NCBI GenBank assembly: GCA_003222835.1
Contig: QHXE01000200.1
Location: 1-5,669, forward strand
Length of the DNA: 5,669 bases
Direction of reading: 5' to 3'
Origin: Acidobacteriota bacterium
Lineage (GTDB): Bacteria; Acidobacteriota; Blastocatellia; Pyrinomonadales; Pyrinomonadaceae
The notes under the pieces are model-generated. The model saw nothing but the letters and a program-made list of their open reading frames with translations, did not search any database and was not told where the DNA came from. This document shows positions 1-5,669 of this stretch, piece after piece (positions within the stretch are counted from its first letter, which is position 1; the number at the start of each line of letters is the position of its first letter). The translations under genes were made by a program, and so were the position numbers.

Positions 1-357
1 GGCGGCGCGCTCGTAGAAGCGCTGGGTTTCTGTCTCCATCACCTCGGCCTGATGCCGAACGGTTTTGATTCCCAACGGCCGAATCATCCACACCGGTTTG
101 CGGTGCACGAATCCCTTCACGTCTTCTCGACGGATCAAAGGGATGTGTTCTCCAAAGCGGCGACGGTAATCCTCAATCAGTTTGCGGCGATGCTCATCTT
201 CTTCCGCCTCCATTTCCTTAAAGATTTGGGCGGTTGCGGGGTAATCGGCTATCAATCCCGCGGCGAAGTCTGCATAAATGCGTGCATCCGTTTCCTCGGA
301 GGAAATTGCCAGCGCGAGAATTTCCTGCTCAGACAGGTCTTTGAAATTTTTTGCCAA
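1..357 (-). CDS. mbfA: MbfA-like membrane-bound ferritin (erythrin-VIT fusion), N-terminal part, truncated by window edge
   Basis: Seen: reading leftward from TTG at 357-355 there are 119 uninterrupted codons to base 1, so the gene continues outside the window. The protein begins AKNFKDLSEQEILALAIS. It has ferritin-like (rubrerythrin/erythrin) di-iron features: Glu21/Glu22 in a SSEETDARIYADF segment, an ExxH pair (Glu53, His56) in EAEEDEHRR, and Glu105/Glu108 in HQAEVMETETQRFYE. The stretch IPLIRREDVKGFV followed by RKPVWMIRPLG is what I recall as typical of MbfA proteins. Known of the family: this cytoplasmic ferritin-like domain is fused to a C-terminal VIT1/CCC1-type membrane domain that exports iron and protects against iron and peroxide stress. 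That membrane domain would lie left of base 1 and is not visible. Start choice: an in-frame TGA at 375-373 lies just upstream, no ATG or GTG intervenes, and a strong Shine-Dalgarno precedes the TTG. A rubrerythrin-only protein is the main alternative. Confidence 0.85.
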   Translation of the reverse strand, partial: MAKNFKDLSEQEILALAISSEETDARIYADFAAGLIADYPATAQIFKEMEAEEDEHRRKLIEDYRRRFGEHIPLIRREDVKGFVHRKPVWMIRPLGIKTVRHQAEVMETETQRFYERAA

Positions 358-362
358 TGTCG

Positions 363-369
363 CCCCTCC
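363..369 (-). promoter_or_regulatory. Shine-Dalgarno site that fixes the TTG start of the mbfA-like gene
   Basis: On the minus strand the sequence reads GGAGGGGCGACATTG. A near-consensus GGAGG(GG) sits 5-8 bases before the TTG, while the next in-frame codon set upstream contains a TGA. This is the strongest ribosome-binding site in the window, and it supports a non-ATG start and independent translation from the lipoprotein gene. Confidence 0.75.
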
Positions 370-431
370 AGATCAATCGAACCTGTCGGTCATGCAAGAT
401 TTAACAATTGAAAGCCCTGGATCGGCTCTTG

Positions 432-446
432 CACCAGAATCCGGTG
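432..446. promoter_or_regulatory. Imperfect palindrome in the lipoprotein-mbfA intergenic gap (possible operator)
   Basis: CACCAGAATCCGGTG is a 15-base inverted repeat centred on one base, with one G/T mismatch between 7-base arms. It has no loop, so it resembles a protein-binding palindrome more than a hairpin. It lies 75-90 bases upstream of the mbfA-like start. I do not recognise it as a Fur, Irr or OxyR site, and a palindrome of this size can occur by chance. The rest of the 358-466 gap shows no convincing -35/-10 pair. Confidence 0.2.
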
Positions 447-455
447 ACTCAGCGA

Positions 456-506
456 ATTTCTTCTGTTCACTCCCCAAGAGGTGCCCATCCGTAAAATTCT
501 CTTACA
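456..506. repeat. Direct repeat copy A: 3' end of the lipoprotein gene and 11 bases beyond it
   Basis: This segment aligns without gaps to 938-988, with 42 of 51 bases identical by hand count, including an unbroken 16-base match at the left end. It covers the last codons and stop of the lipoprotein plus bases just past the stop. Its partner lies just downstream of the adaptor gene. Confidence 0.8.
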
Positions 507-880
507 CTTATGTTGCCGCCGGGGGTCTCATCCTCGAATTGGATCGGGCCCGCGCTAGTCGGCTGTTGCGCCACCAAATTTTTGTAGGCCCGATACTGCG
601 CCTTGTTGCCAACGTAAATCTGATTGTGCGGCGCGTCGGGATAGATGTAGAACGTCTTTCCCTTCTGCTTAACGGCCGATACCTTCCCTTCCGGCAGCAT
701 TTGGAGTTCTTGCCGTTGTTTGGCGGTAGTCGCGACCTTCGCTTTGAACCCGGCTGACAAGAGGACGTTTTCGGCGCGAGGTGATGCGGTCGTGGCGCAT
801 GCCCCAAGCAGGCTCACAAGTGCAACGAGAGAGAGGTCAATAGTTCTTTGCTTAAGCAGCGTATCTTTCATCGTTTCCAT
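467..880 (-). CDS. Small putative lipoprotein of unknown function
   Basis: This encodes a 137-residue protein with a short basic n-region, a hydrophobic stretch at about 16-27 (LSLVALVSLLGA) and a lipobox LLGAC with Cys28. Mature length is about 110 residues. The residue after Cys is Ala, not Asp, which under the Lol rule would favour the outer membrane. The mature part is soluble and moderately basic, with a patterned core containing LLSAGFKAK, TFYIYPDAPHNQIYVGN and QYRAYKNL, and it ends in SVREFYGWAPLGE. I recognise no domain and assign no function. Start: ATG at 880 has AAGGAA directly abutting it (1-base spacing). The in-frame ATG at 871-869 (Met4, giving an MKDTLLKQR start) has about 10 bases of spacing from AAGGA and is the better initiator. 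Context: same strand as the efflux genes, about 100 bases after the adaptor stop, so co-transcription is possible. A partial second copy of its 3' end lies just upstream at 949-1002. Confidence 0.8.
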   Translation of the reverse strand: METMKDTLLKQRTIDLSLVALVSLLGACATTASPRAENVLLSAGFKAKVATTAKQRQELQMLPEGKVSAVKQKGKTFYIYPDAPHNQIYVGNKAQYRAYKNLVAQQPTSAGPIQFEDETPGGNISVREFYGWAPLGE

Positions 881-886
881 TTCCTT
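881..886 (-). promoter_or_regulatory. Ribosome-binding site of the lipoprotein gene, favouring the second ATG
   Basis: The minus strand reads AAGGAAATGGAAACGATG. The purine block AAGGAA touches the first ATG (880-878) but stands about 10 bases from the second (871-869). Spacing therefore argues that translation starts at codon 4 of the longer frame. Confidence 0.5.
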
Positions 887-937
887 GTTCTTTGCTGATA
901 GGTAATTTTGGGGTTTTCATATAATGGGTGGTTGTTG

Positions 938-988
938 ATTTCTTCTGTTCACTCTCTCAAAGGTTCCCATCCGTAGAATTTTCTCACT
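938..988. repeat. Direct repeat copy B: duplicate of the lipoprotein 3' end next to the adaptor stop
   Basis: This is the partner of 456-506 at a constant offset of 482 bases, about 82% identical by hand alignment, with a 16-base perfect block ATTTCTTCTGTTCACT. The perfect block includes the stop codon and 11 bases past it, so similarity is not confined to codons. Beyond both ends the two loci diverge. Confidence 0.8.
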
Positions 989-1002
989 GGTACCTCGTTT
1001 CC
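949..1002 (-). pseudogene. Vestigial C-terminus of a second copy of the lipoprotein
   Basis: Read on the minus strand in a different frame from the adaptor, this stretch encodes GNEVPVRKFYGWEPLRE followed by TGA. The intact lipoprotein ends GNISVREFYGWAPLGE followed by TGA, so residues, spacing and stop position all correspond. Upstream the frame runs into the 18-bp repeat tract of the adaptor tail, and the rest of the lipoprotein (signal peptide, core) is absent. The remnant overlaps the last 19 bases of the adaptor gene. It has no start or ribosome-binding site of its own. I infer a deletion or rearrangement that joined a tandem lipoprotein copy to the adaptor 3' end. A copied 3' fragment is the alternative. 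Confidence 0.6.
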
Positions 1003-2483
1003 ATCGGTGTCGCCGAAGCAGCGGGCGTCGCAGAGCCAGCGGGCGTCGCAGAAGAAGCGGGGGTTGCGGAGGTATCGGGCGCTACGGAAGCAGGCGGCGT
1101 TACGGAGGCCGCCGGGGCCGCTGAAGCGGACGGCGTTGCTTTATCGGATTCATTCACGCCGCTCAGGACCTCGGTTAGCGCGGAAACAGTGGGTGTTGCA
1201 GAAGCAGCCGCCGTTGCCGAGGCAGCGGACGTCGCTGGGCCACCGGCCGTCGTAGACCCGGCGGGCGTCGCGGACCCGGCGGGCGTCGCAGAAGAAGCGG
1301 GGGTGGCTGCGATACGGACCGTGGTTCCAGTAGTCAGAGAGTCGGACGGATTCACGATTACCTTGTCGGATTCGGTGACGCCGCCCAGAATTTCGGACTG
1401 GATACCGAAGTCGCGTCCGGTTTTGACGTCACGGAGTTCGACAACACCTTTTGAATCCACGGCGGCAACTTGCAGATTTTTCCCGCGAAAGATCAGCGTG
1501 TTATCAGGTAAGATGAGCAGCTTTCCCAAAACACCTGGAGGCAGGCGGACGCTAGCATAGCTGCCAGCTGTGATCTGATTCTGTGAGTTATCCACTTGTA
1601 GCTCTACCTGCATTGTCCGGGAATCGGGTGAGACCGCCTCTGAAGTCGTGGTTACCTTTCCCGGGTACGGTTTTCCGCCTCCTGTCCCTACGATGACATC
1701 GAACGTTTGTCCCACGGCGATCTTAGGCGCCTCATCCTGTGGGACGCGAAAATAAACGCGAAGTGACTGGGTCTGCTGGATATGAAACATCTCCTTGCCG
1801 CCCGACGGATTGATCAGGTCGCCGACCTCGACGTTTCGGATGGTAATCGTCCCGGCGAAGGGAGCGACGACGCGCTGAAAACCTTGCAACTGTTCGAGTC
1901 GCTTAACGTTCTCCTTGTTATTGTCGAGGTTAGCTGCCTGGACACCTTGGTTCGCCGCTGCGTTCTCGGAATCTAGCTGTGAGACAACGCCCTGTGAGAA
2001 GAGCTTTTGAAACTTGTCATTTGTGCTCTTAGCCAGATCGAAACTGGTCTGAGCAAGCTGGAGCTGGGCTCGGGCCTGCTTCAGTTGCTGGTTGAGGTCG
2101 GGCGTATCGATCTCGGCCAGTAACTGCCCCTGCTCAACGTGCGCGCCAATGTCCACCAGCCGCGTCTTCAGGTAACCGCTGACTTGCGCAAAAATCGAAG
2201 TGTCCAGCCATGGCCTGACTTCAGCCGGTAAAGTAAGGCCGCTCGCAGGCATGGTCGGGTTTGGTGAAACGACTGCCACCATAGGGGCCGCGAGTTGATT
2301 GGTGTCCGACGTGGCTACTTGCCGTTGGCGGAACTGAGGAATGAAACCCACGATCAACGCTACTACAAGCAGCGCGCCACCAATGATAATGATGCGGCGA
2401 AAACTTTGCGTCGGCTTTGACGTCGACTCGTTAGGTTCAGCTGGGTTAGGCGGTGCGTCAGCAGTGTCAGGAGTTGTGGTCAT
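984..2483 (-). CDS. RND efflux periplasmic adaptor subunit (HlyD/MFP family) with extra repeat tail
   Basis: This 499-residue protein links an RND pump to an outer-membrane channel. Seen: a short cytoplasmic N-terminus, then one membrane anchor at about 30-48 (IIIIGGALLVVALIVGF) instead of a lipobox. The first half of a lipoyl-like domain is at about 86-128 (VSGYLKTRLVDIGAHVEQGQ), with an alpha-hairpin at about 129-203 rich in Gln, Leu and Ala. The second lipoyl half is at about 204-229 (VVAPFAGTITIRNVEVGD), a beta-barrel at about 238-313 (LRVYFRVPQDEAPKIAVGQ), and a membrane-proximal domain at about 316-391 ending SLTTGTTVRI. Family members usually end here, at about 390-400 residues. Odd: residues 393-499 are an added Ala/Ser/Thr/Pro-rich tail of hexapeptide repeats holding a second copy of the SEILGGVTESDK segment. 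It starts 36 bases after the permease stop, so the two are probably one operon. The ATG at 2483 has no clear Shine-Dalgarno, only a pyrimidine-rich leader, so translational coupling or re-initiation is likely. The domain assignment is firm; the substrate is unknown. Confidence 0.93.
   Translation of the reverse strand: MTTTPDTADAPPNPAEPNESTSKPTQSFRRIIIIGGALLVVALIVGFIPQFRQRQVATSDTNQLAAPMVAVVSPNPTMPASGLTLPAEVRPWLDTSIFAQVSGYLKTRLVDIGAHVEQGQLLAEIDTPDLNQQLKQARAQLQLAQTSFDLAKSTNDKFQKLFSQGVVSQLDSENAAANQGVQAANLDNNKENVKRLEQLQGFQRVVAPFAGTITIRNVEVGDLINPSGGKEMFHIQQTQSLRVYFRVPQDEAPKIAVGQTFDVIVGTGGGKPYPGKVTTTSEAVSPDSRTMQVELQVDNSQNQITAGSYASVRLPPGVLGKLLILPDNTLIFRGKNLQVAAVDSKGVVELRDVKTGRDFGIQSEILGGVTESDKVIVNPSDSLTTGTTVRIAATPASSATPAGSATPAGSTTAGGPATSAASATAAASATPTVSALTEVLSGVNESDKATPSASAAPAASVTPPASVAPDTSATPASSATPAGSATPAASATPMETRYQ
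987..1307. repeat. 18-bp minisatellite tract encoding the adaptor's hexapeptide tail
   Basis: Degenerate 18-base units (plus-strand core GCGGGCGTCGCAGAA with three more bases) run in two blocks, about 1006-1136 and 1185-1307. They are separated by a non-repetitive insert at about 1137-1184. On the coding strand the units read as variants of SATPAG, SATPAS and SATPAA. A 26-base perfect repeat occurs at 1039-1064 and 1279-1304, exactly 240 bases apart. The tract is in frame throughout the adaptor. Unit number may vary between strains by slippage or recombination. Confidence 0.85.
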
Positions 2484-2519
2484 AATAAGAAAGAGGGTTA
2501 GTTTGCGGGAATGGCCGAA

Positions 2520-5500
2520 TCAAGGCCTTCTACTGAAGACGACTGGGACGAAAAAGAGCGTGGCCACGGTGGCGAGCAGCAATCCGCCAATGACGGCGCG
2601 ACCGAGCGGCGCGTTCTGCTCGCCGCCTTCGCCGAGACTTAGTGCCATTGGTAGCATGCCGATAATCATCGCCGTCGCCGTCATGATCACTGGGCGTAAG
2701 CGGCCGGTCCCAGCTTCCCAGGCCGCTTTCAAAGGGGGCATTCCTTCCTCGAGGTGGGTCCGCGCGAAGGTAACAACAAGCACTGAGTTCGCAGTAGCTA
2801 CGCCCAGACACATGATCGCGCCCATCATCGCGGGAACGCTTAACGGTGTGCTCGTAATGTGAAGTGCCCACAGGACACCAGCTAGCGCACCTGTAAGAGC
2901 AGTTAGAATAATGAACGGGTCGAGCCAGCTTTGGAAGTTAACCACGAGCAGCAGATAGATCAGCGCGATCGACATTAGCATCCCAATGCTCAGGCCGACA
3001 AAGCTTGAACTCATCGTAGCTGCCTGCCCGCGCAGGATAATATCAACGCCTTTCGGTGCAGTTTTTTTAGCTTCGGAGACGATAGGTTTGATGTCGGCAA
3101 GCACCCCGCCCAGGTCTCTGGCCCCAACGTTCGCGAAGACATCGACTACCGGCATGACGTTGTAATGCGAATAGATGGGTTGGCTGGTCGTGCGACTGAA
3201 GGTGGCGAGGTTGCTGAGGATCTGACCATTGCCTGCGCCGGGAACGGAGGCGCTGATCGGCATCGATTCGAGCCCGGACAGCGTCGTCGTCGCAGGCTCG
3301 GGCACACGGACATTGACGAGATATTGCACCCCGCTGCTCGGATCGAGCCAGTAAGTCGGTGTTACCTGGCTGCTGCCGCTCAATGCGAGCAGCACCGAAT
3401 TGGCCACGTCTCTTTCCGTTAGCCCCAGGGTAGCTGCCTTGGTTCGATCGACCTCGAACATGATCCGCTGTAGATCGTTTGGCTGCTGCACCCGCACATC
3501 GACCGCGCCGACCACGTGACGGATCTTGTTGGCAATGGCATTGGCCACCTTCTGGTCGGTCACTTGATCTCGTCCGACCGTCTGGACATCGACAGGGGCA
3601 GGAAGACCGAAGTTAATTGTTTCGGTCACAATGTCGGCCGGAAGGAAGTAGAAGATAATGCCGGGATAGTCCCGGTTAAGGCTGAGACGCAGGTCGTGCA
3701 CATAGTTAGCGGTCGGCTTATGATTCGCGTTTAATGAGACTAGGATATCAGCGTCGGCCGGTCCTGAAACGCCGCTATCGTTGTAACTCAGATTGATGCC
3801 GGAAACTGGAAGTCCGATATTGTCGATCATTCCTTCCAGCTCGTTCGCCGGAATTTGGCGGCGCATGGAGGCTTCTACTTCGTCAACTAACTTGGCCGTT
3901 TGCTCGATCCGCGTCCCAGTCGGCGCCCGCACATGCAACCGAAACGTTCCGGCATCGACCGCGGGAAAGAAGTTCTGACCCAGGAACGGAACCAGTATCC
4001 ACGAGGCGAGGCAGAAGCCCAGGAAAGCGACTACGAAAAGCGCCCGCCGTTCCAGGATACGACCTAACAAGTTTCCATAACCTGCTTTCATCCGCTCGAA
4101 AGCCTTTTCAAAACCGTGCTGGATAGCTGCGAATGGCTTAACCCAGATCGCCACATGGTGTTCTCCTTCTGATTTGTGGTGATGACGCTCGAAGAACATG
4201 ATCATCGTCGGCACCAAAGTGCGTGAGATCGCATAGGAAGAGAGAACAGCGAACATGACTGCTTCGGCCAAAGGCACAAAGAGGTAGCGCGCCACGCCCG
4301 CCAGCGAAAACATTGGGACAAAGACGATGCAGATGCAGAGTGTCGAAACCATGGCGGGCAAGGCAATTTCACCCGCGCCTTTTAGGATGCCGTCTTCCAA
4401 AGCTTCACCCGTCGCCAGGTGACGCTCGACGTTTTCGATAGTTACTGTCGCGTCGTCCACCAGTATTCCGACCGCGAGAGCCAAGCCACCGAGCGTCATG
4501 ATATTGATTGTCTGACCCAAGGCGCTGAGAATGGCGAGCGAGGACAGCACGGACAGCGGAATAGAAACCGCGATGATAAGAGTGCTTCTCCAGGAACCGA
4601 GAAAGAGCAGGATCATGAGTGCGGTCAGGGCCGCTGCGATCGCGCCTTCCCTAACGACACCGCTCACTGCGGCACTCACGAAGAGGGATTGGTCGGCGAA
4701 TTGCTTTACCTGCACATCGCTGCTCACGGTATTCAGGATCTTGGCCATGGCTGCTTTGATCCCGGAGGCAACCGCGAGCGTGGATGCGTTTCCGCCCTTG
4801 AACACACTGAGCAAGGTACTGCGGACGCCATCCTGCCGAACGATGTTTTCCTGCGGCATATAGCCGTCGCGGACCTGCGCCACGTCGCTTACTGTAATTA
4901 CTGTTCCGCCGATATTTTTCACCGGCAGGTTGTTCAAGAGATCGATCCGGAGCGGGCTAACGTTGACATCGATAGGAACCTCTTTGCCTCCAATCTTGGC
5001 TACGCCGCTCGGAAGAGTTAAGGCGCCATTGGTAATCGCGGTAACTACATCGGATTGGACGAGGTTCTTTGCTTGCAGAGCCTTGAGATCGAGATCGACC
5101 GAAATTACTCTTTGCTTTCCGCCATATGGATACGGAATGCTCACCCCAGGCACCGTGATAAGTCCGACACGGATTTGATTCAGAGAGATATCGAAAACTT
5201 GCTGCTCGGATAGCTTGGTGCTGCTAATACCGAATTGCAGAATGGAAACGGTGGACGCGCTGTATTGCAGAATCAGCGGCGGAGTCGTACCCGGCGGGAG
5301 CTGTTTCAAAATCGTTTGCGAAACAGCGGTTAGTTGCGCCACCGCGGTCGATGGGTTCACACCCGGTTGAAAGAACACTTTGATTACGCCCTGGCTGTCA
5401 TACGAGGTCGATTCGATGTGCTCGATATTATCGACGGTGGTCGTGAGCGCCCGCTCCTCGGTGAAAACCATCCGTTGGGCAATTTGGTCAGCGGGCAGCC

Positions 5501-5657
5501 CGGTGAATTGCCAGATCACGCTGATGACCGGGATATTGATCGAGGGAAAAATATCGGTCGGCGTCTTGGTCAGGACAAAAGGAGTCATCAAGAGTAGCAG
5601 CAACGCCGCTACGACAAACGTGTAGGGCCGACGGAGGGCTAAGCGAACGATCCACAT
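2520..5657 (-). CDS. RND-family efflux permease (AcrB/HAE-like, COG0841 type)
   Basis: This 1045-residue protein has the full length and duplicated architecture of an RND pump. There is one N-terminal membrane segment at about 12-30, a large periplasmic loop at about 31-335, and five more segments to about 488. A cytoplasmic loop follows at 489-537, then TM7 at about 538-557, a second periplasmic domain at about 558-885, and TM8-12 to about 1040. TM4 carries GILVDDATVTIENVERHL with Asp401 and Asp402, matching the proton-relay pair D407/D408 of AcrB. TM11 keeps RLRPVIMT (Arg986, Thr993, aligned with R971/T978). TM10 reads GVATANSVL, with Ala956 where AcrB has Lys940. The cytoplasmic loop contains RHHHKSEGEHH. 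Known: such pumps are proton-driven trimers exporting drugs, lipophilic compounds or metals. The substrate cannot be read here, though the AcrB-like DD pair argues against a CzcA/CusA metal pump. Start: ATG at 5657 is certain because an in-frame TAA lies at 5666-5664. Only a weak GGA-type ribosome site is visible. It precedes the adaptor, the reverse of the common adaptor-first order. Confidence 0.95.
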   Translation of the reverse strand: MWIVRLALRRPYTFVVAALLLLLMTPFVLTKTPTDIFPSINIPVISVIWQFTGLPADQIAQRMVFTEERALTTTVDNIEHIESTSYDSQGVIKVFFQPGVNPSTAVAQLTAVSQTILKQLPPGTTPPLILQYSASTVSILQFGISSTKLSEQQVFDISLNQIRVGLITVPGVSIPYPYGGKQRVISVDLDLKALQAKNLVQSDVVTAITNGALTLPSGVAKIGGKEVPIDVNVSPLRIDLLNNLPVKNIGGTVITVSDVAQVRDGYMPQENIVRQDGVRSTLLSVFKGGNASTLAVASGIKAAMAKILNTVSSDVQVKQFADQSLFVSAAVSGVVREGAIAAALTALMILLFLGSWRSTLIIAVSIPLSVLSSLAILSALGQTINIMTLGGLALAVGILVDDATVTIENVERHLATGEALEDGILKGAGEIALPAMVSTLCICIVFVPMFSLAGVARYLFVPLAEAVMFAVLSSYAISRTLVPTMIMFFERHHHKSEGEHHVAIWVKPFAAIQHGFEKAFERMKAGYGNLLGRILERRALFVVAFLGFCLASWILVPFLGQNFFPAVDAGTFRLHVRAPTGTRIEQTAKLVDEVEASMRRQIPANELEGMIDNIGLPVSGINLSYNDSGVSGPADADILVSLNANHKPTANYVHDLRLSLNRDYPGIIFYFLPADIVTETINFGLPAPVDVQTVGRDQVTDQKVANAIANKIRHVVGAVDVRVQQPNDLQRIMFEVDRTKAATLGLTERDVANSVLLALSGSSQVTPTYWLDPSSGVQYLVNVRVPEPATTTLSGLESMPISASVPGAGNGQILSNLATFSRTTSQPIYSHYNVMPVVDVFANVGARDLGGVLADIKPIVSEAKKTAPKGVDIILRGQAATMSSSFVGLSIGMLMSIALIYLLLVVNFQSWLDPFIILTALTGALAGVLWALHITSTPLSVPAMMGAIMCLGVATANSVLVVTFARTHLEEGMPPLKAAWEAGTGRLRPVIMTATAMIIGMLPMALSLGEGGEQNAPLGRAVIGGLLLATVATLFFVPVVFSRRP

Positions 5658-5669
5658 GGCACGTTATCC

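Noticed and set aside
411..429. Hairpin AGAGCC-loop-GGCTTT after the lipoprotein gene (minus strand) as an intrinsic terminator
   Set aside because: The stem is only six pairs with a G-T wobble, and the following bases are CAATTGTT, not a U run. It is too weak to call.
52..757. Plus-strand open frames over the left end (52-411 and 278-757)
   Set aside because: They are antisense to the mbfA-like and lipoprotein genes, both of which have recognisable motifs and ribosome sites. The plus-strand products show no coherent protein features.
920..925. TATAAT on the plus strand resembling a perfect -10 box
   Set aside because: No -35-like hexamer lies 16-18 bases upstream, and no plus-strand gene follows. 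The minus-strand reading (ATTATA) also lacks a partner hexamer.
980..990. Programmed frameshift fusing the adaptor to the VRKFYGWEPLRE tail
   Set aside because: No slippery heptamer or downstream structure was seen near the stop. The peptide is better explained as a remnant of the neighbouring lipoprotein.
928..1560. A 210-codon open frame on the plus strand, antisense to the adaptor tail, with a GVAEAA/GVAEEA hexapeptide pattern
   Set aside because: It is the complement of the GC-rich 18-bp repeats, which keep several frames open. It has no ribosome-binding site, spans the boundary into conserved adaptor codons, and runs against all other genes. The adaptor frame has clear family homology.
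4419..5021. A 200-codon plus-strand open frame within the permease gene
   Set aside because: It is antisense to the conserved N-terminal half of the permease and has a composition typical of a complementary-strand artefact, with no ribosome site or domain features.

Overview
The window comes from a moderately GC-rich Gram-negative (diderm) bacterium. The evidence is a tripartite-type RND efflux permease with its periplasmic adaptor, a small lipoprotein with a lipobox, and the start of a membrane-bound ferritin (MbfA-type) gene. The sequence does not settle the phylum. A soil or root-associated lineage such as Acidobacteriota, Verrucomicrobiota or Alphaproteobacteria is plausible, but this is a low-confidence inference.

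Every gene I support lies on the minus strand, so the biological order runs right to left. First is a complete RND permease (5657 to 2520). A 36-base gap separates it from a complete HlyD/MFP-type adaptor (2483 to 984). About 100 bases further on is a 137-codon lipoprotein of unknown function (880 to 467). After 109 bases comes the 5' part of an MbfA-like gene (357 to beyond base 1), which starts at TTG. Permease and adaptor almost certainly form one operon and would pump substrates from the inner membrane or periplasm through an outer-membrane channel. No channel gene is in the window. The lipoprotein could be co-transcribed. The ferritin gene has its own strong Shine-Dalgarno and may be a separate unit for iron or oxidative-stress handling.

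The unusual region is about 940-1310. The adaptor carries an extra C-terminal tail of about 107 residues beyond its normal end, made of Ala/Ser/Thr/Pro-rich hexapeptides (18-bp DNA repeats). A recognisable second copy of the adaptor's own C-terminal strand segment is embedded in it. The geometry fits a tandem duplication of about 222-240 bp that was later overwritten by minisatellite expansion. Immediately after the adaptor stop, in another frame, lies a remnant matching the last residues and stop codon of the neighbouring lipoprotein. This suggests that a second lipoprotein copy was deleted here, or that its 3' end was duplicated. The permease itself looks intact, but it lacks the TM10 lysine of AcrB-type proton relays and has a His-rich cytoplasmic loop.

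No RNA genes, CRISPR arrays, insertion sequences or convincing promoters or terminators were seen. No gene-free stretch exceeds about 110 bases.
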